Part shown: positions 10,502 to 22,624 of the stretch, one piece after another
Layout of the letters: every line of letters begins with the position of its first letter
Numbering within the stretch: position 1 is the stretch's first letter
NCBI RefSeq assembly: GCF_026212465.1
Contig: NC_080053.1
Span: 5,244,287 to 5,308,286 of the forward strand
Direction: 5' to 3'
Source of the DNA: Amaranthus tricolor
Lineage: Eukaryota; Streptophyta; Magnoliopsida; Caryophyllales; Amaranthaceae
Length of the DNA: 64,000 bases
Translations under genes and position numbers: made by a program
The notes under the pieces: generated by a model
Told to the model about the DNA's origin: nothing
Databases searched by the model: none
The model's input: the letters and a program-made list of their open reading frames with translations, nothing else

Positions 10502-10561
10502 GTGCTTCTGTTTCCTTACTTAGTTTCATCAGTGCTTCTGTTTCCTTACTTAGTTTCATCA
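10502..10561. repeat. 30-bp perfect tandem duplication near the MULE-1 right TIR
   Basis: The unit GTGCTTCTGTTTCCTTACTT followed by AGTTTCATCA occurs twice head to tail, in the presumed 5' leader or promoter of the transposase (minus strand). Confidence 0.9.
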
Positions 10562-10615
10562 GCAAAAAAAAAGATTTTAAAAAGAATGAGTAAGTTTACC
10601 GGTAACAGGTAAATT

Positions 10616-10727
10616 GGTATGCCAGCGGGAAATATGTATCAAAGTTCGTATTATTCATGGTTAATTGAAAGTTCATATTATTGTTGGGAAATCAGTAAAA
10701 GTTCGTATTATTCAGGGTAATTTTTCG
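10616..10727. repeat. MULE-1 right TIR
   Basis: Inverse of 5660-5772. Followed at once by the duplicated target TACTCTTTA (10728-10736). Confidence 0.9.
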
Positions 10728-10796
10728 TACTCTTTAATCATCGATCAATAATAGTGATATTACTCTTTCCTCAACACGTTTATATATATTTGTAAA

Positions 10797-11125
10797 TAGT
10801 TCAAATTGAATATGCTAATAGTTAGATTATGACACATAAATTGACAATTAATGCTTTTTGATCCAACTCAATTTTGAACGTATAAGCTTCAATTTTTGTT
10901 TTCAAAATAAGTATTTCAAATTCTATAAAGATATCGTATAGGTTTTAGTTTAAATTGAATATGTTAGTAGTTAAATTATGACATATAGTTTGACAATGAT
11001 ATTTTATAATCTAACTCAATTTTGAAACTTCTAATCTTCAATTATTGTTTTAAAAATAAGTATTCAAATTGTATAGATATATTGTATAGCATTTAGTTCA
11101 AATTTAATATGTTAATAGTTTTAAC
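10797..11125. repeat. about 150-bp tandem repeat in the foldback loop
   Basis: Units start at AGTTCAAATTGAATATG (about 10798), TAGTTTAAATTGAATATG (about 10947) and TTCAAATTTAATATG (about 11097). They share a TTGACAAT block and ATCTAACTCAATTTTGAA. Two full copies and part of a third lie between MULE-1 and the right foldback arm. Confidence 0.75.
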
Positions 11126-11500
11126 ACTATTATTGATAGTTTTATTGAACATTCATTTGTTGTTTGAAATTCATCCATAGAATGATAGAATAACACCATT
11201 TTATATAACTTCGTTCTAAACTTGTGAAATAGAACCATGTTTAGGTAGAAATTGATCAGTTTAACGTCAAAATTGATCACTTATAGGTTCAAATTGAGAT
11301 TGTTTACTTTAATTGATATATTTAAGTATTACTTTACGTTGAAATTGATACCTTTATAGTCAAAATTGATACCTTTAAGGTCAAAAATGATAAATGCCCA
11401 GAAAATGAAAAAAACAAGGGAAAGAATGTGATGTTGTTACACGCACGTATTGGGCCGGACGTTCTCATAATGAAATCATCTCGTCTAAGTTTTTGTGAAA
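11110..11500. repeat. right arm of the foldback element
   Basis: Reverse complement of 5195-5605, with the same landmark order read inward. The outer end near 11440-11490 carries GGGCCGG and a CGTTCTCATAATGA block comparable with the left GGGCCAGCC and GAGACCGTCTC ends. I found no clear outer target duplication. Confidence 0.72.
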
Positions 11501-11514
11501 ATTTTAATGTCAAA

Positions 11515-12075
11515 TTAGGACGCAAAAGAGTGTTTCTTTTTTTGTAGACATTTAATTTCCTTTTAAGTTAGAAGAATACAAATTTTCTTCCATTTTCTCA
11601 TTTCCAACATCACTATGTCTTGTTTGTCATACGGTCTGTTAGCTGATAATTGGTAACTCATTTGAAAGATTAATTTTACCAGCTTTTTAATCAATCGATT
11701 TTTCCAAGTAATTTTGAATACGCTAGGTTGTATTACCAAACACTAGCAAGAAATGGTTAACAACCTAACTATCCATTTGTTTTCCTAAATAAGCTAAAAT
11801 TTTCCAACAAGCTTACATATTTGGTTTAATTGTTTCAAATATTAAACCAAATCAAAAAAAAATTTAAGTTTTAGGATAACAAATTAGGGTGGAGAGAGTG
11901 TTTGGTTTCTTGTAAACATTTTCCTTAAAGTTAAAAGGACAACAATTTTCCTTCATTTTCTCATTTCCAACTCAAACGATCTGTTAGCTAACAATTGATT
12001 AATGATTAGAAAGACTAATTTTACTAGATTCTTTTATCAATCGATTTTTCAACTGATTTTGAATACCTTAGTAGA
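11515..12075. repeat. pair of about 190-bp direct repeats; 12075-12840 otherwise empty
   Basis: Copy one (about 11525-11715) and copy two (about 11890-12070) share, in order, GAGTGTTT, CATTTTCTCATTTCCAAC, TCTGTTAGCT, ATTTTAC and ATCAATCGATTTTTC. The spacer holds AAATTTTCCAACAAGC and AT-rich sequence. From 12075 to 12840 I see no gene; a 94-codon frame at 12345 resembles nothing. Confidence 0.6.
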
Positions 12076-12993
12076 ATTAAGTTGTTGTAAATTAACTGAT
12101 TCATAAGCAAGTTGCTTCAGCGAACTTATCATCAAACACTAACAATAACTGGATAACAACTCAATTATCTAACGCCCCTATTTTTTCATATGTGGTTCAA
12201 TTGTTTTCATATATTAAACCAAATAAAAAAAATTAATAGTTGGGTTATAGGAATTTTTTTTTCATTAGTTAAGTTGCTTATAAATCAATACATAGACCCT
12301 ACGAAAAATTGAAGATATCTCTAATGCGCTTGTAATAGCTCTCTTTGCAAATAAAAAATTGTAATTATGCAAAGAGATTACTTTCTAAAATTGTAATTAT
12401 AGATTGTGTCCAATGTAAAATTTTTAATCAAATTGATTACTGTTTGGTAGGGAGTAGCTTGATTTGGAGATGCGTCAAGAAAGAGATGAGGAGAGCAATA
12501 CTAATGGTGAGAAGGGGACAGGAGAAAGATGTACATGAACAAGAACAAGCACAAGAACATGAACATGAACGTGAAGATACAATAGAAGCAGAAATGAGCA
12601 GTTGTCTATACATTTTATGTAGTGGGTAGAATCATAGGAAGATGCCTATTTATCGTTTGTTTCCCGGTTATCAGATGCTTTGGATGGGATGAGTGCAGGC
12701 ATCAGCATCATCTGCATCATTTTGTCTAACTTTTCTCTTGTCTGTCTAGCATTGTTTTTTAGGAATTAGGATCTTCACAAACTAATGTTAGATTCTCACA
12801 CCTGCAAATTTTTAGTTCTATATACTGTATCTACTATCAAAGTCAGGGCCGTCTTAAACATTTCGGAGGCGCTGTGCCAATTTCAAAATGAGGCCCCTTT
12901 ATATATTATGGGCTGTTGGAATAATTTTGGGCTGATGAAGAAATCTTCAACTTTAATTTTTAGTGCATTAATTGGTCTATTGGACTAATTGTG

Positions 12994-13258
12994 TGCAACA
13001 CCCCGAGATTTTCGAATGTCATTAATTAATATTTTAATAACTTTTGGGGATTTTATAATTATGTTAAATTAATTTAGAAATAGTTTTAATAAACTACTTT
13101 CATATACGAATTTAAATATTAACATATATTTATATTAAAAATACAATCGCGATTTCTAAAATAAAGAGGTTCGAATTAAGATTATTATTCTATTAAATTT
13201 GTGAGTACACGAAGGTCCCTTGCAAGAAGATGAATATAGATAAATAAATAACTAAATA

Positions 13259-13335
<77 letters not shown>

Positions 13336-16300
13336 TAACCATGATAAAAAGGGCACGAAACCCTCGTTGCTTCCCACCAGCCGTCACTCCTTTCTCCTCT
13401 TCTCTCTTTCTCTTCTCCCTTTCCCTTGCTGTGCTGCCAGTAGCTGGCCTCGATCAGCCGCTCAAGACCAGCAAACACCACCACCAGCTGCCGCTTACGT
13501 GACCTCCAGCACAGCCGCCAACAGCAGCCAGCAGCAGGGGCTGCGATTTCTCCCCCAAACAGCAGCTGCTCAGCAGCCTCCCTTCCCTCCTCCACGGCAG
13601 CAGCCAGCAGCCCTCCACGAGCACAGCGCCACCATCTTTGTGCTTCACACCACCACAACAACCACCTAGCCTTCACCCCTTTTCTAAATTACGCCATTGT
13701 AAGTCATCTCTCACTTTTCAAATTGATTAATTTACCATTTCTAACTAGAATCTACCATGTTTATGAGTTGTGTGTTGAATGTGTATTAGTCTCATGGAAT
13801 TCTAGTATGGGTAATGGTTAAAAGAATTATCCTTGAACATGAATTGATTAGGGTTTGAAGTGTGATTTGAAATTATGGGTGATGTGTTGGTTTTGTATTA
13901 GTTTCTTTGAATCTTAGTATGAGTACTAATTAAATATGTTATCTTTGAACACGAAACGATTAGGGCTTGGATTTAGAGATGAAATTACTAATAATGTGTG
14001 TTTTATACTATATTTTGGTGATGATTGATTAAATAACTTTAAAAGTTGTTTTAAGATTTGGTCGATTGGTTATTATTAGTAATGGTGATGATGTTAGTTG
14101 ACTATGAAAGTGATTTTGATTGATTAAATTGAGAATAAAATAGCTACTAATTGTTGTGGTTTGATTGTTGTGAATTACAAATACCCTTATTAGGTTGTTA
14201 TTGAAGTTATAGATACATGATACTAGTAAGCCAAGAGCATAATGTCAACTTATCGTCGATGGTTGCTAAAGTTAATTGTCGTGTTGTTTTGACTATAGTT
14301 CTTAATAGCTTTGGGGAATGTAACAAATGATATCTCGATACGATAACTCTTAAGGTTTGCTTTATTGTTATATTAATGTTATATTAAAATTGTAAGATTT
14401 AGTTGTGATTAGTTATTTTTGGGTAATGCGAGTCGATATGCTCAAAATTAGTTAATGTAAAGAAACGATTCACACATACTTCTACTTTAAATTAATGGGA
14501 AGACTTATGTTGTGTTGAGTTAATGATTACTTGTATTGAATGACTTGTGTGAGTGCTAGGGTAATCGGAAACTCATGTTGAATGGGTGATAGCGGTTACT
14601 TTGGCATTTAGTTTGATATGGCAAAGTAGTTAAGGGAACTTATTAGTTCTACTCATAACTTATATAGGTGTCCATTTTGTAAGAGGAAAGTAGAGCCTTA
14701 GTCGGGTGATTTTGTGACTTTTGATCGTGCAGTGACGCTTACAGGTACGTACACGCAGTAACGAACCCTTGTATGCAATTTTATTTAACACATTATTGTT
14801 TATTGTAATAATATGCACTGCATCAAAACTATGAGATACTAGTGAGTACGCCTTATACGAAACGCTGTCGACTATGAAATCCTTGCGCTTAGAATAGTTA
14901 TAGAGAATGAAAGTGTTAGTAGGAGGCGGGGACCACCCCCCCTTATTTATTTAAGAATTAGATTATGCCTTAATTGGAGTTAGAATGACTCCTTTATAGG
15001 TGAATTTCATATTCTATTGAGTGGCTCAGTGGGTTTTAGCGCGTTGCTATCCCAGGGCGCTCATTAATAGTCGAAAGTTGAAGTTATTCCCATCTAATAA
15101 AGTATTAGATTATGATTAGCTGGCGTGACCCAACTGGATTATGTCCGGTTGATTTATTAGTCCCCTAGGTGAGGTTCGACGGGACAACCGTAAGGGGGGT
15201 ATGAGCATGTTTGGGTCACTGGGCGCCGGATGGCTGATACCGCCCCTTGACCGAGGTGTTACCATGCGGGCCTTGCAAACCCCAATATGGTGGCCTCTTC
15301 ACTGGTTTAGAACCCCAGTGTGTTAGTTTTTCTCGAAGGTAGGACCCGAGAGGGTCAGCTGGAGGGGGCATGAGCTCATACTTTGCCATGGGCGCCGGAT
15401 GGCCGATAACGCCCTTGGCCGTGTCACTATGCCAGGAAGTAGAGAAAGATCCACTGATAGAAATTTATTCAGTGATAGAAAGTTTATTCATTGATCGAAA
15501 GTTATTTAATGATAGAAGGTTCGTTCTTTGATAGAAAGCTTACACATTGATAGAACGTTTACTCTTTGATAGAATATATACTCATTGATAGAACATCTAC
15601 TTAATTATAGAATAGTTTATGTTTATGCTAGTGAGAAGTGTGCCTAAGTTAAGTTACCTCAAGGGTATTACAGACTATGATCACACTTACCTTAAGATAG
15701 ACAAAATCTATAAGGTCATGTGTTAGGTATTCTGTTAATGCCCTGGTCGAGTTGATACTATATGTGTTTTGCAAGAGTTTATGTTTGAAAAGAGGAGCGT
15801 GAAGACCTACATTCTACCCAAGAACACATGCTTCCGGTTGGAAAGCACGTAATGAAATTAAGAAGTATAAGTGGCCGATAAACGGTTACTATCTGTGCTT
15901 GTGTTTTATGAAATCATCTCATGTTGTTTTATGATATAATGCTATCCAGTAGTTGGTCTTATTATATTTGATGCTAGTTACTGACGTGTACGTGTTTGTG
16001 TTTATGTTTGATTGCTGATGACTTTCTATGATTGTCCTGCTATGACACATTGGCCTTTGGTCTAATGTCGAGCAGCAGAAGGATCATAGACAGGCGTAGC
16101 AGGTACTGGAGCTTCTTTTGCATTGCATTGCATTTGGGGAGAGTGATGAGGGCGAAGCATAACCTGTGTCATACTGCTATCTTTCGATTATTGTAGCTCT
16201 CGTTATTTTTTTGTAAATTTTGGTTGTATATGTTGGTTATGAGGCCTTGTGTCCTCCCTCGTATATTTGTATTTCCGCTGCGTAGTTTATAACTCTGTAT

Positions 16301-16648
16301 GGTTTTAAGGAGTTAAGTCTTTTTAAAACGCAAACGTCGACACTGGAATCACGATCCATGCTTGGCATGTTGATTTGAGAAGCCGGCGACAAATCATTCC
16401 ATCGTGACATAGTTTTGATAGGCCGTTGATGTCTTTACTTTATTAGCTTCTAAATAACTTTTGTTTTTCTACAAAGGCGCACAGTTTTAATGCAGATGCT
16501 GCCGAAATTTCCACTCACCTTTTTTTTAAAGTTAATATTTAACGTTTATCTAAATTCTCTTCCTTTTTCTTTTATGTAACACTCGAATTTCCTCCCGTTC
16601 TTTACGGTTTTTGTTTCTTTAAGGGGTCGGAAATTCAGGAGTGCTACA
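12994..16648 (+). mobile_element. solo LTR, 3.66 kb
   Basis: Starts TGCAACACCCCGAG and ends GTGCTACA (TG...CA), flanked by a perfect 5-bp duplication TTGTG (12989-12993 and 16649-16653). That is the size expected of LTR retrotransposon integration. The TGYAACACCCC start is common among plant Ty3 LTRs. There is no primer-binding site, polypurine tract or pol sequence inside, so it is one LTR left after LTR-LTR recombination. It contains a TAA microsatellite, a GC-rich CAG/CCA island (13430-13670) and a block of GGGCGCCGGATGG repeats (15200-15420). The long frames on both strands in the GC island have no recognisable domains, and I do not count them as genes. Confidence 0.85.
13258..13333. repeat. 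(TAA)n microsatellite
   Basis: About 75 bases of uninterrupted TAA repeats inside the solo LTR. In other frames it gives false polytyrosine or polyisoleucine proteins. Confidence 0.98.
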
Positions 16649-17059
16649 TTGTGTACTTCCTTTTGCAAATTGTATTGGCTGTTGGAATTATTTTAAAGCC
16701 CCCATTAATGTGAGGCCCTATGCTGTAGCATAGGATGTACAGCTTGTTCACCGGGCATGGTCAAAGTTACATGTAAGAGATAATGTTAGTGCATGTGTCA
16801 AATTACCTATTGTTGGAGAAGACGTTGATCACCAAGTGGCTCAAGCTAAGACATACATCATTGTGAGCAATGAAGCGGTCGAGTGAATTAAAGTGGAGGC
16901 TTTGAGGAAGCAATGAAGGAGGGTCTTTTGTGTGTCATGTTGATGGAGCAACAAAGAGGATGAAGGGTGCAAGAAGTGTCTTAAACAAGGCATCAACACC
17001 ACATGTTTGAGATACCCACAATAGACCAAGGCAATAGGTGCCTGACTCCACCAGCTTGT

Positions 17060-17360
17060 TCGAGCAGGTCAGGTTAGTGGCCCATTTAACTATTTATGTT
17101 TTGGTTCAAACATATTGGGCATGTTTGGGCTTTAGAATAGAGTTTATTATAATGTTTTAGGGATTATATAAGGTCCTAAAAATCAGGTTTAAACATATGT
17201 TGAGGAGGTTTATACAAGGAAAAGAGAGGTTGAGAGCCTAAAAAATTCCTCTTGTGTTAGATGAGTTACCTCCAATTGAAGGAGGAAGATTTAAGCTTGA
17301 TAATATTGGTTCAAGCATTGTGAGGTTTTTTTCATTAATGTATTATTGAATTAGTTCATG
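17060..17360. other. LTR-like fragment of a Copia element
   Basis: The sequence reads like an LTR promoter region (TTAGGGATTATATAAGG as a TATA-like stretch, then a leader with CCTCCAATTGAAGGAGG). It sits next to Copia pol remnants. No second copy or boundaries were found. The stretch 16746-17060 shows nothing recognisable. Confidence 0.3.
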
Positions 17361-17799
17361 AAATATAATTCCATTTGAGGGGTAGGTATCCAAAACACCA
17401 AATATCTTTATGTGCACTTTGTTCATCAAAGCTATAGTTTTTGTGCTTATTCTTATTCGTACTCTAATATTTACTTTCTTTTACATTTTTTCTCACCATT
17501 ATTGGGTACAAGGGCTTTCCTTTCAAGATATAATTTGAATACAAGTTAAATTCAAATTATCAAAAAGTGATTGTACAAATGTAAAAACATGAATTTGCAA
17601 TACTTTCTTTGGCAACTTGATAATTACTAAAATTAGATGTGAAGTCTTGAAATAAGATAAGAGGAAGTTCCTTGGTAAAGATGTTCATAATCTTATATCA
17701 GAAAGGGACATGGAGATTGTGAACTTGGCCACTTGCTACTCTTTCACAAACAAAATATATGAATTTTCAATTCTATGTGCATAGTTCGATGATTTTGTA

Positions 17800-18510
17800 C
17801 TACATGGTCATATATGTAGAAAACGCCTTTGTATTCGGCCACACCAGTAGATTAAGACAAAGTAGCTTACCTCTTTGACGACCAAGAGAGGATGTTATCG
17901 CCCAAAAGTACACAAAAACTATAGGTTGAACAGCGAGCATCAGGATATCCTGCCCAAGAACCATAGATTTAGAAGAGAAGACTAAGTGGATGAAGGATAC
18001 TAATTTTGACCATAATTTAGTGTTCCAGAAAAATATCTTCGTATGTAACGATAACATGTATTTGAGAAGTCATAGAATTATGTAAAAGGATTACTTATGA
18101 ACAACATATGAAATGTCTGATCTAGTAAAAGTAAAATATAATAAGGCACCGGCAAGACTAGGGCAGAGAGTAGAATCTTTGAAGGAATATAATGAGAATG
18201 CACTGAGTTTAGATTTGGTATTCATTGGAGTAGAAGAGGATCTACATGAGGAGCACGACATAAAAATGAGATTATAACCATGGCATATTTTTCCTGGGAT
18301 GGATACAACCCAAGAGCCAGATATCTGATGCAAATACCATGAAAATAACCAAAAGTATACAAGTCTTATTAGAAATTTTAAATAGAGTACCATGTAAGAA
18401 TGTAATTTTGATGTTAAGTTGATAAATAAGTCACTTCTTAGATAATGCCAGACCAAGAACAATACAAATCGTGAATGCTTTTGCAGAAGGACTATATGTC
18501 CCACCATAGT
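17800..18510 (-). pseudogene. decayed Copia pol (RT to RNase H)
   Basis: Minus-strand frames contain STPMNTKSKLS and PSLAGALLYFTFTRSDI, both hallmarks of the end of the Copia reverse transcriptase. Further downstream is a scrambled RNase H region (LGRQRGKLLCLNLLVWPN matches the usual SW..KKQ..VARSSAEAEY stretch in another frame). Several stops and frameshifts are present, and only about 700 bases remain. Confidence 0.75.
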
Positions 18511-18845
18511 TAATGCTCACATTCTAATCTATACCCTGCTGCTTAAAAGTATCACTTGAATGCTTTTTATGTCTAAAAGTCCATAGAAAACAAAAAACTC
18601 TGACATTAAAAGGCTTGGGGACTAAATCCCAAGTCTTATTTTGAGTTAAAACATTAAATTTACAGTCATCACTATTTTTCAATTACAGTCTTTAAGTGCA
18701 TCTATGTGGCTTTTGAGGTGATGGATATTTGGAACCTTCTTGGTATTTGAGATCGAGTTTAAATATACCGTATGGGCTTCGACCTAGAAGATGAATTAGT
18801 TGGAACGAAAGAGGTGATCCATTTGTGCGTTAGGCATGCTATGGA

Positions 18846-19111
18846 GGGTCATTCCTGACTTTAGGCAAGGTATGCATTTGCCTAGAACCTAAGTCTAGAA
18901 AAGGGTTCAATGCATAATACGTAATTTATGATTTGTTCTTTTAACAATTAACAAACATATAACACACCTATATTTATAATGAGAATTAGAAAATATAGGG
19001 ATTTGTTTCAATTATTTTGTCAAGCATCCACCAAAGACTAGAATGATCTTCTATAGAGAAGGCCCGTATCTTTCATTTTACCTAAAGGCCTTAAAATATT
19101 AAGAACGACAC
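18846..19111. mobile_element. MITE-like element
   Basis: The left end GGGTCATTCCTGACTTTAGG and the right end (inverse AGTGTCGTTCTTAATATTTT, then AAGGCCT) form imperfect inverted repeats. Internal sequence is AT-rich with TTGCCTAGAACC. It resembles 30086-30388. The flanks 18520-18845 and 19112-19414 hold nothing recognisable. Confidence 0.4.
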
Positions 19112-19450
19112 TAATGTTATGGATTGGTCGTATTGACGATTTATAATGTGATTTTCTTTTTTATTGTTTGTAGGTGTTTTTGCAACTCGAGTTTATTTCG
19201 ATAATTGGAGTACTTTAATATTTCAAATTGGATCATTGTATTATGTATTTTCCCAAGGATTAATATATGAAATTTGTTATACCTCCTCCCTTAATTTGGA
19301 TGTAGCATGTCACCAAAACCAAGTTGATCTCAATTCTCAACAATCAAAATGACTTCTAAACCGTGTATTTCCATTGAATATAACCTTCCACCATAACCAC
19401 GTACATCTAGAAAGTGTCCAAAACAAGATTAGAAGTTCCATAATTAGCAA

Positions 19451-19703
19451 TTAGTGTCTGCACTTCATAACTTGATTCTTCAATTTCTCCACATCTGAAA
19501 GTGTAAGTGGTTTCAACATGAACATCTCAGCACCCTCTTCCAAACATATGTACATTTATTTAATTAGCCAAATCAGGATTTAACATTTATAAGTAAACCC
19601 AAATCTTAACAATGAGTTTTGTACATTAATTACTTGTTAATTCTCCATGGAATATTCTCTAATGACATCATACAACATGCACTTCCCTTAGGCGTGAGGA
19701 CTC
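19451..19703 (-). pseudogene. response regulator pseudogene exons 4 and 5
   Basis: Exon 4 (about 19634-19703) follows a good TTTTCAG acceptor and reads ESSRLREVHVV, then, after the frame change, MSLENIPWRIN; the family has VVIMSSEN..RI. The conserved switch Ser is Leu here. Exon 5 reads CLEEGAEMFMLKPLTLSD, then VEKLKNQVMKCRH and TAA at 19451-19453, with the conserved receiver Lys kept (LKP). The AG before exon 5 is missing (ACATATG). Confidence 0.78.
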
Positions 19704-19733
19704 CTGAAAAGATATGAAATGTGTTTATTTCTC

Positions 19734-22145
19734 TGTTAGAATAATGTACACAACATAGCAATATATACAATTAAGCCTTCCTATAATTAATCCTAGAAAT
19801 ATTCAATCGAATATTTACATACCAAAACTAATGCTAGAATCATTCCTAAATATATTACTTACTAAAGATATCCCTGACATCCCCCCTCAAGTTGGAGCAT
19901 GAACGTCGCAAATGCCCAACTTGTTAAGAAGGAACATGAACTGGCTTTTTCCAAGAGCCTTGGTGAAAATATCTGCTAACTGAGTATGAGTAGAGACGTG
20001 GGAAGGAGCAATTATATTATCTCGAATATCATCTCGTAAGAAATGACAGTCAACTTCTATATATTTGGTGTGCTCATGGAACACAGGATTTTGAGCAAGA
20101 TGCAAAGTTGATTTACTGTCACAATGGAGCTTCATAGACGCGAAATGATTTACACCCAAACTTTTAAGCAAGCCTTTCAACCACTTAAGCTCACATGTCC
20201 ATAGAGCGATACTCAACCTCAGCAGAAGAGCGAGCAACAGTAACTTGTTTCTTTGTCTTCCATGAAATAGGTGAGTCATCAAGAAAAACAAACCATCCTG
20301 ACAAAGACCGACGTGTGAGAGGACAACTAGCCAAATCAGAGTCACACCAACCACTTAATAATAAATCACAATTGGAACGAAGAAGAACACCTTGTCCGGG
20401 ACATCCCTTTAAGTACCTTACAACTCGAATGGCAGCATCCCAATGATCACGTCTAAGAGCGTGAAGGAACTGAGACAAGATGTGAATAGAGTATGCAAGG
20501 TCTGGTCTAGTGAACCCCAAATAAATTAATCGACCAACTAACCTTTGATATTGTTCCACATTATCAAGGAAAAGACTAATAGAGCGAGTTAATTCATGGT
20601 TCTGCTCCATAGGAAATCTTGCAGTCTTAGACCCCAAATTACCTGTTTCAGATATAATATCTAAAGTATACTTCCGTTGACACAAATAAATCCCTTCGGA
20701 ATTTTTAGCAACCTCAACTCCAAGAAAATACTTAAGAAGACCCAAATCTTTCATATGAAAACATGAGCACAAATATTTTTTAAAAGCGATCAAAGCAGCG
20801 GAATCATTCCCAGAAATAAATAAATCATCTACGTACACTAAAATGTTGAGCTGAACCATACTCTTTGTATATGTGAAAAGAGAGTAATCGGAATATGATT
20901 GAGTAAAACATAATGACGGAGGGATTGAGCCAATTTTGCAAACCAACATCGAGATGCTTGTTTCAAGCCATAAAGAGACTTTCTTAGGCGAAAAACCTTA
21001 CCAGATTGAGCTCCCTGAAAACCTGGAGGAATTTTCATATAGACTTCCTCAAATAAATCGCCATGTAAGAAGGCATTATGCACATCCATCTGATGTATTG
21101 CCCAATTCTTAACTGCTGCAACTGCAAGAAAAGTATGAATAGTAGTCATTTTTGCCACTGGTGCAAAAGTTTCTGTGTAGTCAATCCCTTCTACTTGGTG
21201 GTTTCCAAAAACAACCAATCTAGCCTTAAGACATTCAACACTCCCATCTGAGTTATACTTGATTTTATACACCCACCTACTCCCGAGAGCTTTCTTTCCC
21301 GGGGGCAAACTCTCCATGCTCCAAGTTCTATTTTCCTCCAAAGCTTGTATTTCTCTGGCCTCCTTGAAGGATCTTCCATAGCCTCCTTGAAGGATCGAGG
21401 TTCAGCTCCAGTAGAAATAGCTATAAGGAAATTTCTATGGCCCATAGAAAATTTTTCACAATTAACAAAATGTGCTAAAAGTTAGGGCTTACCGGAGGAC
21501 ATGATTGGAACAGATGACGACGGAGAAGATGGAAGGACTGTGTGAATGGTGGGAGCCACATATCCCTTCAACCTAGTAGACGGAAATTTTGTGCGTTTCC
21601 CTTGCCATGAGCAATGTCCTTAGACAAAGTAGGAGTGGCCACTGCCTCCTCCCCCAAGATACTTGAATGACCCAAAAATGTACCATTATTAGAACAAGGC
21701 AACGAAAAGACGTCAACACTAGGCAATCCATCATTTCGCTTGAACATAACTACTGAGCTATCAACCTCTATTGGGCTCTCTATCACATTAGGCTCAATAA
21801 AACCCAAATCAGGAGTGCTTGTGTTAGTGGGGTCAACATTTGTTACTGGACTATGGGATGCAGGAGAGTTTGGATGTATAATATTATCCCCCTAGTCATC
21901 AAGCGAATCAAAATTAGGGGCAATGTGACGCGGGACTAATGTTGGGGATGTTGGGTTACTAAGAAAGGGAATGACACAAAGTAATTTCCGGAATCAAGAT
22001 CATAGAATAATGTACATAGCATAGCAATATATACAATCAAGCCTTCCTATAATTAATCCTAGGAATATTTAATCGAATATTTACATACCAAAACTAATGC
22101 TAGAATCATTCCTAAATATATTACTTACTAAAGATATCCCTGACA
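19734..22145 (-). mobile_element. internally deleted Copia retrotransposon
   Basis: Near-identical LTRs of about 145 bases lie at 19734-19879 and 22003-22145 (TGTTAGAATAATG...CCCTGACA on the plus strand). The element reads on the minus strand. Just inside the left (3') LTR is the polypurine tract TTGAGGGGGGA (19880-19890). Pol remains from the end of integrase to RNase H; gag, protease and most of integrase are gone, and so is a normal primer-binding site next to the 5' LTR. No 5-bp duplication is visible, so one end may be rearranged. It sits in intron 3 of the response regulator pseudogene, about 30 bases upstream of exon 4. Confidence 0.88.
19887..21445 (-). pseudogene. Copia pol fragment: reverse transcriptase and RNase H
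   Basis: Landmarks in order on the minus strand: [11 protein letters not shown] region, then [69 protein letters not shown], then [15 protein letters not shown] with the YVDD catalytic box. After that come TRPDLAYSIHILSQF, ISWKTKKQVTVARSSAE, LHCDSKSTLHLAQNP and HTQLADIFTKALG, with a stop at 19887. It is split over at least three frames by frameshifts (near 21320, 20870 and 20210), and a short duplicated piece lies near 21360-21395. Non-functional. Confidence 0.92.
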
Positions 22146-22624
22146 CTCCTGCATCATAAACATGAAACATTCACTACCATCACATTATAAGAGTCGCCAA
22201 CTCATGTTTTTAAGCGCTATGAGCGATTGCTCGGACGGCAGAGGGGTCTTTGAGGATGTTCAAGGTGATCGACCATATAGGGCCCCTTTTTCTCTTATAT
22301 ATAAATAAAAAACATATATTTAGTATAAATAAAGCGCAAAATAAAAGTTTTGCACAGGGTTCCAAAATTTTTCAAGACGAATCTGTTGCTCGGGCTCTGC
22401 TTTTGGTCAGGTCTTGAATATTTTTGTTCTTGTGGATACATGTAAATCATACACGATAATTTGATGTATTTTTTCATTGTTAGTTAAATTTATTGAGTAA
22501 ATGAATGTTGTCTTATCGAGAAAATTAGTATTTCGTCACCAAAAATTAAATAATGAGATTGATGTTCATTTTGTCACTAAAAATAATAAAGAATGGACAT
22601 TAAAATGCTTATCAAAGATTTAAC

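Larger units (their letters stand above)
5660..10727. mobile_element. MULE-1, 5.07-kb Mutator-like transposon
   Basis: The element is bounded by a perfect 9-bp direct repeat (5651-5659 and 10728-10736) and by nearly identical terminal inverted repeats of about 112 bases (5660-5772 and 10616-10727, roughly five mismatches by eye). Each TIR contains three copies of an AATAATACGAACTTT-type motif. Inside are an intact GRF zinc-finger gene on the plus strand near the left end and a MuDR-type transposase pseudogene on the minus strand starting near the right end. The two are transcribed convergently, each from its own TIR. It sits in the loop of an older foldback element. The sharp TIRs and duplication indicate a fairly recent insertion, but the transposase is already broken. 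Confidence 0.93.
12843..16745. mobile_element. MITE-like element interrupted by a solo LTR
   Basis: The left part starts CAGGGCCGTCTTAAAC and contains GAGGCGCTGTGCC and TGAGGCCCC. The right part after the LTR (16654-16745) contains AATGTGAGGCCCTATG. Similar GGC-containing ends occur at 18846-19111 and 30086-30388. The family looks like small hAT-type non-autonomous elements. Outer boundaries are uncertain. Confidence 0.35.

Noticed and set aside
13185..13676. 163-codon minus-strand frame with a polytyrosine run, and overlapping Ala/Gln-rich frames on both strands
   Set aside because: It is a translation of the (TAA)n microsatellite and the CAG/CCA-rich island inside the solo LTR. No domain, and open frames on both strands are expected of such composition.
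16841..17029. 62-codon minus-strand frame
   Set aside because: No motif and no splice partners; lies in retroelement flank.
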